Shown: positions 45,633 to 54,136 of the stretch, one piece after another
How positions within the stretch are numbered: the stretch's first letter is position 1
How the letters are laid out: every line of letters starts with the position of its first letter
Origin: Archaeoglobus sp. UBA230
Lineage (GTDB): Archaea > Halobacteriota > Archaeoglobi > Archaeoglobales > Archaeoglobaceae
DNA: 64,000 nucleotides
NCBI GenBank assembly: GCA_002507545.1
Contig: DAVR01000029.1
Location: 62,001 to 126,000, forward strand
Direction: 5' to 3'
Position numbers and translations under genes: made by a program
The notes under the pieces: model-generated
The model's input: the letters and a program-made list of their open reading frames with translations, nothing else
Database searches by the model: none
Told to the model about the DNA's origin: nothing

Positions 45633-45693
45633 GAGGCTCTGTTAATTGCAAGTGGCGCCGCGGGCCGACAGGAATAACACCTAGCAGAGCCTC
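45633..45693. repeat. Inverted repeat upstream of the recombinase gene
   Basis: GAGGCTCTG (45633-45641) is exactly complementary to CAGAGCCTC (45685-45693), with a 43-base spacer that includes a GC-rich GGCGCCGCGGGCCG segment. It sits just before the recombinase start, in an otherwise AT-rich gap. It could be recombinase arm sites, an origin/resolution site or a regulatory structure. Confidence 0.5.
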
Positions 45694-45751
45694 TTTCCCC
45701 ACACAGAGAGTTGATTACAAATCTTTAATACATTAAAATATTTAAAATTAT

Positions 45752-46846
45752 TCAAAATTCAAAAAATGAATTGAATTCATTCTTACGCACTTCACAGTAT
45801 TGAATTCTGTCATCAATGTCAAATCTGTTTTTGAGAAGAATAAAATAGCTACAAAGAACCATTGAAAGGTTTCTTAGGGTGTAAATTAGACCTTCGTAAT
45901 TCAGGAAGTCAACATCTTTCTTTAGAAGCTGTGCAATGTGCTCAGAATCGACATCCGTTGCAAAATGTACAAAATAGTTGCTTAGCACTGAGTACGTTTT
46001 TTCAAGATTGCTGACAGCATTGACAACTCTATCCTCAAGAAGAACTTTCAAGATCTTGAAGACTGTTTTCATTTCCAGTACATGAAACACTAACCCAAAA
46101 GCTTTATGCTCCTCGCAGAATTCACATTTAATGTAGTCTTTCCAGTAGTTAAAGACGGGTTCAATAACATCGCCTTCAGATGGAAATTCCTCAAACTTTA
46201 TGGGTTCTATTTTTAGATGCTTCTTTTTCTCAGCACATACTTTGCAAATGGATTTATACATTAACATCAGGAAATCGGCTTCGTTCCCCTCTCTGAAAAA
46301 TCTCTCCCTAAATTCCTGTAGACTTTCTTCATCTTTTTTATTTAGTTCATAAATTTTTTTCAGTTTTGCACTGATGTCATCTTCTGAAACTCGCTGACCT
46401 CTCAACAGTTTTTTCCACTCCCTAGGAAGCCAGTAAATTTCAAAAACATTAAATCTTGCAGTACCAAATCTGGAGAGAAGATCTAGACATACAGAGTAAA
46501 GTGTATATTCAACTACACGTCTCAACAGTACATTTGCTTGTTGTAAGTGACCAGTGAGAGCAAGCGTTAGTATGCTTCTGATGTCTTCCGATATGAAGCT
46601 ATGAAGTACATATCCAAAAAAACTCGCATATTCGTAGTCATAATCTCTTAAAATCTCTTCCTGAGTGAAATGGTATTCTTGGTCCCACCAGCTCAGAAAA
46701 TCCATAATGTAGTTTAAGGCATTTCTGGCATTGTCTGTAATATCTACCTCTCTGACACCCAGAGTTTCTGGTAGCTTTTCTAGTCTTTCTTCTGGCTCAA
46801 TATCACGGCAAAAATGGATGAACTCAACTCCTGGGAACTCCCCCAT
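45752..46846 (-). CDS. Hypothetical protein with paired CxxC motifs (364 aa)
   Basis: Helix-rich, soluble, no recognised domain. Mid-protein SICKVCAEKKKH and IKCEFCEEHK could form one zinc site. A segment LLRRVVEYTLYSVCLDLLSRFG and a later NYFVHFATDVDSEHI recall helical HEPN-like or DUF5677-type proteins, but no Rx4-6H motif is clear. AT-rich, between the recombinase and the Cdc6 gene, transcribed away from Cdc6. Probable cargo. Confidence 0.55.
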   Translation of the reverse strand: MGEFPGVEFIHFCRDIEPEERLEKLPETLGVREVDITDNARNALNYIMDFLSWWDQEYHFTQEEILRDYDYEYASFFGYVLHSFISEDIRSILTLALTGHLQQANVLLRRVVEYTLYSVCLDLLSRFGTARFNVFEIYWLPREWKKLLRGQRVSEDDISAKLKKIYELNKKDEESLQEFRERFFREGNEADFLMLMYKSICKVCAEKKKHLKIEPIKFEEFPSEGDVIEPVFNYWKDYIKCEFCEEHKAFGLVFHVLEMKTVFKILKVLLEDRVVNAVSNLEKTYSVLSNYFVHFATDVDSEHIAQLLKKDVDFLNYEGLIYTLRNLSMVLCSYFILLKNRFDIDDRIQYCEVRKNEFNSFFEF

Positions 46847-46884
46847 ATTTAATGAATAATGAGGTAGAACTTAAATTTTTAGCT

Positions 46885-46905
46885 AGTAGATCTTTGCAAT
46901 CTACT
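46885..46905. repeat. Inverted repeat in the cdc6 upstream region
   Basis: AGTAGAT (46885-46891) and ATCTACT (46899-46905) are perfect inverted copies with a 7-base spacer, within the AT-rich gap between two divergent genes. The region next to an Orc1/Cdc6 gene is where an element's replication origin and initiator sites would be expected, but no clear ORB consensus is seen. Confidence 0.35.
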
Positions 46906-46944
46906 CTTTACATCTTTAAAAATTCTTCCAAGTAAATTTTAATC

Positions 46945-48045
46945 ATGTACTCACACGAAGATCCAGTTTTCAGGCAGAAGGAAGTTTTGTTTCCGGATTA
47001 CATTCCGGATCACCTTCCTCACCGAGAAAAGGAGATCAAGGCAGTTTCATCTCTGATAAACTCTGCACTGAAGGATCCAGCAGGCATAGTTAACATCTTC
47101 ATTTACGGTCCGCCAGGCACGGGTAAAACAGCTTCAATCAAATTCATCTTCAGAAAGCTGGAAGAGGAAACAGCAGCATTTCCTGTTTACATCAACTGCT
47201 TTCGTATAAACACAAGAATGGGCGTTATCTACGCGATAATCTTCGAGTTCTTCCGCAAGGTAAGACCAACCCGCAGAATACCATCGCGGAGAGGAGTTGC
47301 CTATGATGAGCTCTTCGACCTTCTCGTTTCGGAACTCAGAAAGAGCAGGATATTTCCCGTGATATGCTTCGATGAAGTCGACCATCTTCTTCCAAGAGGT
47401 GCAGAGGTGCTCTACGACCTCTCGAGGCTCAAGGAAGAATCCATACCCGTGCAGCTGATCATGATCACCAACGACCAGTTCATTTTCATGAATGTCGACC
47501 CGCGGATAAGAAGTTCCCTCCGCCCGGTCGAGGAAATTCCCTACAGAGCATACACCCTCGATGAGATGCGTGAGATAATAAAACTGCGCGTTGAGTTCGC
47601 CTTCCAGAAGGATGTTGTAGATGAGAAAGCAGTAGATTACCTTGCGGAGGTTGCCTGCGAGATGGGAGGAGATGTGAGAATTGCAAGAGAGACGCTGCTC
47701 AGAGCAGGAGAGCTGGCAAAGAAGGATGGAAAGTTCAGGGTAACGGTTGAGCACATAAAGCAGGCTTTGTCAGAATCCCAGTTCGCAAAGGCAAAAAGCA
47801 TGGTAGAGCAGCTCTCATCAAAGGAAAGGAAGATAATCTCACTCATTCCGGAGAACGGAATTTTCTATCCAGAGTTCTATGAGCTGTACAGAAAGGTGTA
47901 TCCTTCCGGGGTGAGGGACAGGATGTTAAGATATTACCTTGAGAGGCTAGCGAGATACGGTCTGATAACAATGGAGAGAAGAGGGATTGGAGGGAGTTAT
48001 TTTATAAGGTTAAACGTGCCGAGAAAGGTTCTGAACTCTTTTTAG
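46945..48045 (+). CDS. Orc1/Cdc6-family replication initiator of the element
   Basis: 366 residues of AAA+ plus winged helix. Walker A IYGPPGTGKTA near residue 54, Walker B VICFDEVDHLL near 141, sensor 1 LIMITND, sensor 2/arginine region MGGDVRIARETLLRAGELA near 235, and a C-terminal winged helix (KERKIISLIPENG to YRKVYPSGVRDRMLRYYLERL). The YRxVYPxGVRDRxxR stretch and shorter N-terminus resemble plasmid-type Orc/Cdc6 proteins more than chromosomal Cdc6. It suggests the island derives from an autonomously replicating plasmid. The histone gene follows after ~58 bases. Confidence 0.85.
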   Translation: MYSHEDPVFRQKEVLFPDYIPDHLPHREKEIKAVSSLINSALKDPAGIVNIFIYGPPGTGKTASIKFIFRKLEEETAAFPVYINCFRINTRMGVIYAIIFEFFRKVRPTRRIPSRRGVAYDELFDLLVSELRKSRIFPVICFDEVDHLLPRGAEVLYDLSRLKEESIPVQLIMITNDQFIFMNVDPRIRSSLRPVEEIPYRAYTLDEMREIIKLRVEFAFQKDVVDEKAVDYLAEVACEMGGDVRIARETLLRAGELAKKDGKFRVTVEHIKQALSESQFAKAKSMVEQLSSKERKIISLIPENGIFYPEFYELYRKVYPSGVRDRMLRYYLERLARYGLITMERRGIGGSYFIRLNVPRKVLNSF

Positions 48046-48090
48046 AGGCGGTACAAGTTTTATTAAGGATTTAAGTCAGTATTCTTTGTA

Positions 48091-48098
48091 GAGGTGGT
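48091..48098 (+). promoter_or_regulatory. Ribosome-binding site of the histone gene, with a nearby near-copy
   Basis: GAGGTGGT lies 5 bases before the ATG at 48104. The longer string TAGAGGTGGTAC almost repeats TAGAGGCGGTAC at 48044-48055, which overlaps the cdc6 stop. The repeat may be coincidental, or a bound site. Confidence 0.45.
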
Positions 48099-48103
48099 AC
48101 TAA

Positions 48104-48328
48104 ATGCCAAGAATAACCAGAAGCATGCCTTTACAGACTGTGGAAAGAATTCTGCAAGAGAATGGAGTTGAAAGAATCTCTAGAAAAGCTTTAGAGGTTC
48201 TGTCTGAATTTCTGGAAGGTTTAATACGAGATATTGGGAAAGAGGCAAAGGCGCTCGCAGAGCATGCGGGCAGGAAAACTGTCAAGGAGAGGGATGTCAG
48301 ATTCGTACTGGAGAGATTGAATCAATAG
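48104..48328 (+). CDS. Archaeal histone (HMf family), element-encoded
   Basis: 74 residues, one histone fold: LPLQ-type start (SMPLQTVERILQENGVERISRKA), central helix LEVLSEFLEGLIRDIGKEAKALAEHA and the closing AGRKTVKERDVRFVLERL. It is slightly longer at the N-terminus (MPRITRS) than the usual 66-69 residue histones. It is placed directly behind the element's Cdc6 gene with a promoter-like TTTTATTA at about 48,057. A plasmid-borne histone may coat the element's DNA or reduce its fitness cost; this role is inference. Confidence 0.9.
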   Translation: MPRITRSMPLQTVERILQENGVERISRKALEVLSEFLEGLIRDIGKEAKALAEHAGRKTVKERDVRFVLERLNQ

Positions 48329-48383
48329 CGTGAATTTATTATGTAAAATTTTCCATAACGATTTGCATGTTAATAGATGCATT

Positions 48384-48398
48384 TAGTAAAGATTACTA
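48384..48398. promoter_or_regulatory. Short palindrome TAGTAA-AGA-TTACTA, possible operator
   Basis: A perfect 6-base inverted repeat with 3-base centre in the gap before the SF1 helicase-nuclease gene. It is AT-rich; with no regulator known, only position supports a role. Confidence 0.3.
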
Positions 48399-48465
48399 AT
48401 CATTTTGATTCTAGACAAAAAATTGACAAAAAATGTTATAACGAACCAAATGGATAAAAAATATC

Positions 48466-48687
48466 ATGGAAGTTAGGCATATTACAGCTCGTTTTGCTTG
48501 GCACGATAGTGACTGGAATGGCAAGATATGTAGAAGTCCTTCAGATAATATCTACTGTCGAGGAAACCACTCTTTATTATCAGCTAGACTTCAGAGAAGA
48601 ATGAATCTTGAAATTGAAAATGAATACAAAGAAAAACCTCTAGGTGAAGTTATAGGAAGTAATGGATACTCTCCACCTTGTTATTGG
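48466..48687 (+). CDS. N-terminal piece of the SF1 helicase-nuclease, out of frame with the main ORF
   Basis: The frame from the ATG at 48466 encodes ITARFAWHDSDWNGKICRSP, CRGNHSLLSARLQRRMNLE and PLGEVIGSNGYSPPCYW. The HDSxWNGxIC pattern is the typical opening of a family of large AAA/RecD-like ATPases. It then runs out of register: the remaining protein (LLVIDPHPFSDLEW onward) is in the -1 frame, with the change near a TTGGTT run at 48,680-48,690. The frame itself stays open, meaninglessly, to 48876. One lost base would explain the split. Confidence 0.65.
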
Positions 48688-51600
48688 TTATCGATCCTCA
48701 TCCATTTTCTGACCTTGAGTGGGCAAAAGAAGATTTTAAATCTGTGGAACCTTTACAAGAAGAACTCGAGGAGTTCTCTATATTCACGTGGTGCTTTAAG
48801 TTATCCTTTGCTGAAGAGGGCTCACCTGAAGGAAGATATCCAGCAAATCTTGAAGAGAGGGTCGAGAAATACCTAAATAAGATAATTCCCGGAAAATCTG
48901 TAGTATTTTTTTACGCTAATTACAGCAACCCCATTACAGGTGACGACTACAAAAGATTGCTCCTTGGTGCTGCACTTGTTAAAGAAGTGAAACCTCCTAA
49001 AAGATACAGATTTCCCAGTGATCTACTGGAAAAGATAAGAAGAGGAAAAGGTATGCAGAATTTCCCTGATATTGCGTGGCAGTTCAGAATAAAACTTGAC
49101 TATGAAACAGCGTTCGTATTGCCATATAGTAGGTATCTAAAGTGGATTGACGAAGCAAAAGACGATGGGGAAAAAGGGAGGAGACAGAAGCTCTTAACCG
49201 AAGTGGCAATACCCATTGATGAGCCAACCTTACAGCCAGCTTTCAAATACGTCTCAATGCAGCTATCACACGATCAGGCACTTTACCTTGTTTACTTATT
49301 GAAAAGATCTTGGAAAAGAATGAAAGAACATGGTTTAATTCCTAGAGACATCTTGAACGACATTTCTAATAAACTTGAAAAAATTTTGAGTGAACTCTGG
49401 AAACAGAGAGGAAAATATCCTGGATTCAGGAATGCAGTAAAGGTTCTTTTAAAGCATGATTTTGGCGAAAAGTCCGAAGAGATAGCTGAAAAACTTGAGG
49501 AATTGATAATTGATAAATTTGGTGATATAACCCCATATCTTGAAAAATCTGAGAAGATTGAAGTTGACGACTACAGGATTAAAAAAGCTCTAGATAAGCT
49601 TGGGAAAGAGAAGGAAAAGCTCGCTTTCATTTCTCTCTTTGACTTCTCAGTTCTGCAAATGGAAAGGGTAATGGAAATAATTGATAGAAAAGGCTTCAGA
49701 ACTGTAAAGACAAATCCATATTTGCTGGTAGAGGAATATACGCACGACCAGAAAGAAGACTGGCTTTTAGATCAGAGCGATCCCGGCATTGACGTTTATA
49801 ATATTGATATGGCTCTTATTCCAGATCCCAATTTTGCTGAATGGTATTTTGAAGGATTCGATGCAACCTCTCCTTTTAGAATTAGAGCTATCATCTCAAA
49901 AATTCTCTTAGAAACTGCACTTTTTACGGGAGATACATATCTTACTAGGGGAGAAATTCTAGAGGAAATCAAGGACTATCCACTGTATTATATTGGTGAA
50001 GATCTACAAATAGAAGAGTCAAAGCTCAGGGATTATGAAGCATTACAGACATTCAAAGAAAAATTCGTCTTAGATACTGAGCCAGAAACAGGTGAAACCA
50101 TCTACCAGCTTAAGTTAATCAGAAATGTCGAGGAAACCATTGAAAAATTCATTAAAACTATGCTCAAGAAGAAATATTCTATTTCCACTGATGATGAGAC
50201 TTTCATCCATGAAGCGATAAAAGATGACCTCTCACGAGCACAAATAGAAGTCGATGAAGATTCTCTGAAAAAGGAAAGAGGGCTACTGTATCGAAATGCG
50301 TTTGAAAATGGTCTCTTCATCGTATCTGGAGGGGCAGGAACTGGGAAAACTCAAGCTATCATTAATCTGATAAAACATTTCAGAAAAAAGGAGAAAGGAC
50401 GGATATTTGTTTTTTCACCAACAGGAAAGTCGAATCTGGTAATTAGGAATAGATTGAGGGATTTAGGCCTACACAATGATCCCATGGTCAAAGTTTCCAC
50501 AATTCATAGGTTTTTATATGGGGGATTAATTGATTCCATGAGGGAGGCTGGAATTAGCATTAACAGGTATTTTGTCGATATTAAAAAATTGAACGAATTT
50601 ATTACAAAAATACTGGACGGAAAAATAAACATATTTGTTGAGTTCCAAAAACTGGCAGCCAGATGGAAATTCAATCCGTCTGTTGTGATACTTGATGAAG
50701 CCTCAATGGTAGATGAAGTCACTTTAGCTGTTTTGTTTTCTATGATAAATGAGCAATCATTAAAACATCTCATTTTGGTTGGAGACGTAAAACAATTACC
50801 TCCGATTGGGGCGGGAAGACCGTTCTCTGACATAATATTCTTCCTCAAAAAAGAAGGATACGAAGAAAACATGGTGTGTTTAAAGAATAATCTGAGATTT
50901 TTGCCAAATTCATCCATTGGCGGACTTTCTGGCATCTTTGCAGATGATGAAAAACCGACAATTCAAGAACTGGAACACTTCTGCGTCCAAAATGATGATA
51001 CAATGGAAATTATCAGTTTCAAAGAGCTGGAAGATCTGAAGAAAACTTTACAAAAAATACTTGCGAAGATTTCTGGAAAAGACCACTCTGATAGAAGTTT
51101 GTTCGAATTATTCAAGGAAGTCTTCAAGGATGGAGAGAACATTGAATACGTTCAAGTACTCACCCCAAGAAGGGTTGGCGAGTTCGGGAGCTGGGGTCTG
51201 AACTTGAAAGCTGTTATGGAGGGGCGATCTGGCATTCTACCCGGTTCTAAACTCATCTGTGAAGAAAATATCTACATAGATGTCGAGAAAGCTGGTAGAA
51301 AACAGAGAGTACTTGGATTGGCAAATGGGTCTATAGGATATCTAAAAGAAAATAGATATCTCAAGTTTAGGGAGATTGGGGAAATATACCAAGAATACGG
51401 TAAAAGTGGTGGCTACCAGATTGTTGAAAGAATTCGACAAGATATAGAAAATCCACTAAAAACTGATAGGAGTATAGATTTAGCATACGCAATCACGGTG
51501 CATAAATCTCAGGGAAGCGATTTCGATTACGTTATTCTTGTTCTTAAGGATGTAACATCATTTGTTACTCGAGAACTCATTTATACTGCTTTAACGAGAG

Positions 51601-52142
51601 CGAAGAAGAAAATTTATCTTCTTATTCATGAGGATCTTGCAGGAGAACTGCCTTTCATTCTATGGGAAATCTATCAAAACTCTGCAACAGAGAAAATCAA
51701 AACTATGCTTTTCAACGCCAAGAGATCGCCATTCAGACCTTATCTTCTTGAACTCAGAGACGGAAGGAAGATTACAGTAAGATCTAAAATTGAGTATGTT
51801 ATTGCAAAAACTCTTGATGAACTCGGAATAGAGTTTGAGTATGAGCCAGAAGATTTCCGTGATAAAAGAATATATCCCGATTTCAGAATCAGCATTAATG
51901 GTGAAATCTACTACTGGGAACATTTGGGTAGACTTGATGACTTGAGCTATCGTGAACGCTGGATCAGAAAACTTTGGATTTACCGAAACCTCGGCTTGGA
52001 AGATCAACTTATCACAACAACCGAATCTGAAGAAGTTTCAAGCATAGAGAATGCGGTGCAACAGATAATTGAGGATTTGAAAAAAGGAAAACCGAGAACC
52101 ACAGAAGACGGTTATCCGTCTAAACACCATTATGAACTGTAG
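48678..52142 (+). CDS. SF1 (RecD/UvrD-type) helicase with C-terminal nuclease-like domain
   Basis: 1,154 residues from a TTG, but probably ~1,225 with the 48466 piece. Residues ~1-500 are unrecognised. SF1 motifs: I SGGAGTGKTQA near 550, II VVILDEASMVDE near 672, III LVGDVKQLPPIGAGRPFSDI near 700, V/VI AYAITVHKSQGSDFDYVIL near 940 and IYTALTRAKKKIY. The last ~110 residues read KIEYVIAKTLDELGIEFEYE, RIYPDFRI and YYWEHLG, the pattern of a PD-(D/E)XK or Vsr-like nuclease (E...D...E). Large helicase-nuclease fusions of this type are common in archaeal and bacterial defence islands. The end overlaps the convergent 566-residue gene by 23 bases. Confidence 0.82.
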   Translation: MLLVIDPHPFSDLEWAKEDFKSVEPLQEELEEFSIFTWCFKLSFAEEGSPEGRYPANLEERVEKYLNKIIPGKSVVFFYANYSNPITGDDYKRLLLGAALVKEVKPPKRYRFPSDLLEKIRRGKGMQNFPDIAWQFRIKLDYETAFVLPYSRYLKWIDEAKDDGEKGRRQKLLTEVAIPIDEPTLQPAFKYVSMQLSHDQALYLVYLLKRSWKRMKEHGLIPRDILNDISNKLEKILSELWKQRGKYPGFRNAVKVLLKHDFGEKSEEIAEKLEELIIDKFGDITPYLEKSEKIEVDDYRIKKALDKLGKEKEKLAFISLFDFSVLQMERVMEIIDRKGFRTVKTNPYLLVEEYTHDQKEDWLLDQSDPGIDVYNIDMALIPDPNFAEWYFEGFDATSPFRIRAIISKILLETALFTGDTYLTRGEILEEIKDYPLYYIGEDLQIEESKLRDYEALQTFKEKFVLDTEPETGETIYQLKLIRNVEETIEKFIKTMLKKKYSISTDDETFIHEAIKDDLSRAQIEVDEDSLKKERGLLYRNAFENGLFIVSGGAGTGKTQAIINLIKHFRKKEKGRIFVFSPTGKSNLVIRNRLRDLGLHNDPMVKVSTIHRFLYGGLIDSMREAGISINRYFVDIKKLNEFITKILDGKINIFVEFQKLAARWKFNPSVVILDEASMVDEVTLAVLFSMINEQSLKHLILVGDVKQLPPIGAGRPFSDIIFFLKKEGYEENMVCLKNNLRFLPNSSIGGLSGIFADDEKPTIQELEHFCVQNDDTMEIISFKELEDLKKTLQKILAKISGKDHSDRSLFELFKEVFKDGENIEYVQVLTPRRVGEFGSWGLNLKAVMEGRSGILPGSKLICEENIYIDVEKAGRKQRVLGLANGSIGYLKENRYLKFREIGEIYQEYGKSGGYQIVERIRQDIENPLKTDRSIDLAYAITVHKSQGSDFDYVILVLKDVTSFVTRELIYTALTRAKKKIYLLIHEDLAGELPFILWEIYQNSATEKIKTMLFNAKRSPFRPYLLELRDGRKITVRSKIEYVIAKTLDELGIEFEYEPEDFRDKRIYPDFRISINGEIYYWEHLGRLDDLSYRERWIRKLWIYRNLGLEDQLITTTESEEVSSIENAVQQIIEDLKKGKPRTTEDGYPSKHHYEL

Positions 52143-53736
52143 CAACTGAGAAAAGACTTTCCTCAAACTCAAACCTCCACTCTCCTTTCTTTAACTTTTC
52201 TCTTAGCTCTTTTACCGTGATTTCTCCTCTATTAAGCATCTCCTCAACACGCTTCCACTCATCCTCGTGCCTGTACCGCCTTCCCGTTATCTCGCTGATA
52301 AGCCTGTCAACAGCCGAGAAGTAGAGAGTCATTATTCCAAGTCTCCTCGCGATGTGCAGAGCCTCATTGTTCCAGCCAAGACCGATCATCAGGGGGAGAA
52401 CGTTTCTGCTATCCCCAAAGGCAGCTTTTATCCTGTCATCGAAAGCTGTAACGTCTTCGGGCTTAACCATCCTGTACTTGCACTCGATGGGTATGATTAT
52501 GTCGAGCGATTGCCTTCCGCCTGCCATGATGTCAAAGGGATAGAAGGTTCCCCTTATCAGCACATCGAATTCAAGTTTTCTGCCGTTCTCAGTCACAATC
52601 CAGACATTCGTCACCCTCTCATCCCTGAACACGAAGGGAAGGGAAAATTTTGAGAGAGCAGGACTGTCAGCCCTGCTGCATATGATCTCGAATAACCTTG
52701 CAACAAGCTTCTCGTAAAAGCTGCCTATTACCGTCTTGATGTTAACTCTTGCAAGCGACTTCCTCACAGCTATTTTCAGTGCATCAACCCAGTCAGATTC
52801 GAGATCAACGAGAAAGCTCTCATAACCAAAGCCGGACTGCGATCTTGGAACAACATAGCCCAGCCAGTCAATGAATGAGTCTCTCCTGAATTCAGGAACA
52901 GAAACGTGAACCTCCATTTTCCCGTTTTCGGTCTCAACCCTGATATCAACCGGTATGTACTTCGCAACCCTCTTTAAATGGTACTTCGCTTCATCAGGAG
53001 TTGCTGCGATTTCGGAAAGCACCCTGCTAAGCGGCACCGCTTTTTCGCTCTTAACAAGATCTCTTGCAGTCCTGAGCAGTACACTCTTCCTTATGTACTC
53101 CTCCCTGTAATTTTCGAGCTGCTCGTCCGTGAAGTACCAGACCCACTTTCCGTCAAGCTTCAGTCCTCGAAGCCCCTCTTTACGCAGTGGCTTGAGAACA
53201 GCCCTTGTGATGGAGCTCACCGCATTGTAGAAATCGCGCCTTGTCTCGATTTTATATGCATTATACCTCCTGCATATCTCGTCGACTATCTCGCCGGCTG
53301 TCATTGCCCTCTCAGAGTTCTTCAGCACTTCCAGGATCATCTCCTTCTTCGGTTTTTCCTTCACCCTCTCGGCATAGCTTATGAATCTGACAGAGACAGC
53401 ATTCCCGTTCACCTGAAAGCTCAGGGTTTTTCCCGCACAGTCAGCGGGAGCGTAGAAGTACACATTCACAGTCCTGCTCTTAACACTCGCGTAAGGTGAG
53501 GCGGGATAGTTCTCGAGTTTGACCTGCTTTTCGGATCTGGAAAGCTCACCTTTTTTGAAAAGCTCTCTCAGAGCATGCTCTATCTGGTCGGTCTTCCTCC
53601 AGCCACGGGATTTTACAACATCTCTTTTCTCCACGACGTTGAAGGCCTCTTTCAGGTCACCTATGTGAATCGGTCTTTTCTTTTTCTCATGAAGCTCCAG
53701 AAGTTTTTCAAGCACAGACTTCTGGGTAATTCGCAT
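52120..53736 (-). CDS. Winged-helix protein with C-terminal PD-(D/E)XK nuclease-like domain
   Basis: About 538 residues from the ATG at 53736 (MRITQKSVLEKLLELHEKKK). A longer frame to 53820 adds low-complexity sequence (SCHPKRHVIPELSKG) that looks non-native. Several winged-helix-like units occupy residues ~1-230 (e.g. MTAGEIVDEICRRYNAYKIE). Near 420-470 the order LEFDVLIRG, IIIPIECKYRMVKPEDV and FDDRIKAAFG matches a D...ExK nuclease core. GC-richer than the adjacent helicase gene, so it probably belongs to the plasmid backbone. It lies next to the right attachment candidate. Confidence 0.7.
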   Translation of the reverse strand: MRITQKSVLEKLLELHEKKKRPIHIGDLKEAFNVVEKRDVVKSRGWRKTDQIEHALRELFKKGELSRSEKQVKLENYPASPYASVKSRTVNVYFYAPADCAGKTLSFQVNGNAVSVRFISYAERVKEKPKKEMILEVLKNSERAMTAGEIVDEICRRYNAYKIETRRDFYNAVSSITRAVLKPLRKEGLRGLKLDGKWVWYFTDEQLENYREEYIRKSVLLRTARDLVKSEKAVPLSRVLSEIAATPDEAKYHLKRVAKYIPVDIRVETENGKMEVHVSVPEFRRDSFIDWLGYVVPRSQSGFGYESFLVDLESDWVDALKIAVRKSLARVNIKTVIGSFYEKLVARLFEIICSRADSPALSKFSLPFVFRDERVTNVWIVTENGRKLEFDVLIRGTFYPFDIMAGGRQSLDIIIPIECKYRMVKPEDVTAFDDRIKAAFGDSRNVLPLMIGLGWNNEALHIARRLGIMTLYFSAVDRLISEITGRRYRHEDEWKRVEEMLNRGEITVKELREKLKKGEWRFEFEESLFSVATVHNGV

Positions 53737-53834
53737 GTCATTTTCTCTACCCTTAGACAGTTCAGGGATCACGTGACGCTTCGGGTGACAGCTTCTCAGA
53801 AAGCTGCTGTTCGAGCCCATCAGTGTACACTAAT

Positions 53835-53844
53835 CCGGTCCATG
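53835..53844 (+). other. Candidate right attachment core (CCGGTCCATG)
   Basis: The same 10 bases in the same orientation as the 3' end of tRNA-Ala at 23069-23078. It is followed in both places by T-rich sequence (CTTTTAAG versus GTTTTTTCC). If real, the island proper is 23077-53844 and the HicAB-like genes to its right belong to the flank or to another insertion. Confidence 0.35.
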
Positions 53845-54136
53845 GTTTTTTCCTTGTAATCGGGTGATTTATCGAATGCAGGAACTCTATAAGCTTAGTT
53901 TCGAAGAAATGGCTCAGATTGGAGATATCTTTTCTGGCAATGTATGAGTTCGAGAGGATGGTTAGAAGAATAAGAAATAGAAGAGCATATCTATGACGAG
54001 GAAATGCGGAGGGCTTCTCCTAAGAGAAGAGATTTTTGTTCATGGGGACTGATTAGAAATCGAAAAATTTAAAATAGTATGCCGTAGGTATCCTTAAACA
54101 CTATAGTACGTGTAAATTTTTAAGAGGATATCCGTG
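53845..54136 (+). other. Gap with coding remnants only
   Basis: No intact gene. Two short out-of-frame plus-strand pieces (MQELYKLSFEEMAQIGDIF from about 53877 and MYEFERMVRRIRNRRAYL from about 53941) would join into a ~40-residue helical peptide by one frame change, suggesting a decayed small gene. A promoter-like AAATTTAAAATAG lies near 54,064. Confidence 0.3.

Noticed and set aside
47134-47754. 206-codon minus-strand frame inside the Cdc6 gene
   Set aside because: Antisense shadow of clear AAA+ motifs on the plus strand.
48044-48098. TAGAGGYGGTAC direct repeat as an origin recognition box
   Set aside because: The second copy is explained as the ribosome site of the histone gene, only two copies exist, and no ORB-like consensus is visible.
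53737-53820. 28-codon N-terminal extension of the winged-helix nuclease
   Set aside because: The peptide SCHPKRHVIPELSKG looks like translated repeat-type DNA, and the ATG at 53736 gives a natural protein start.
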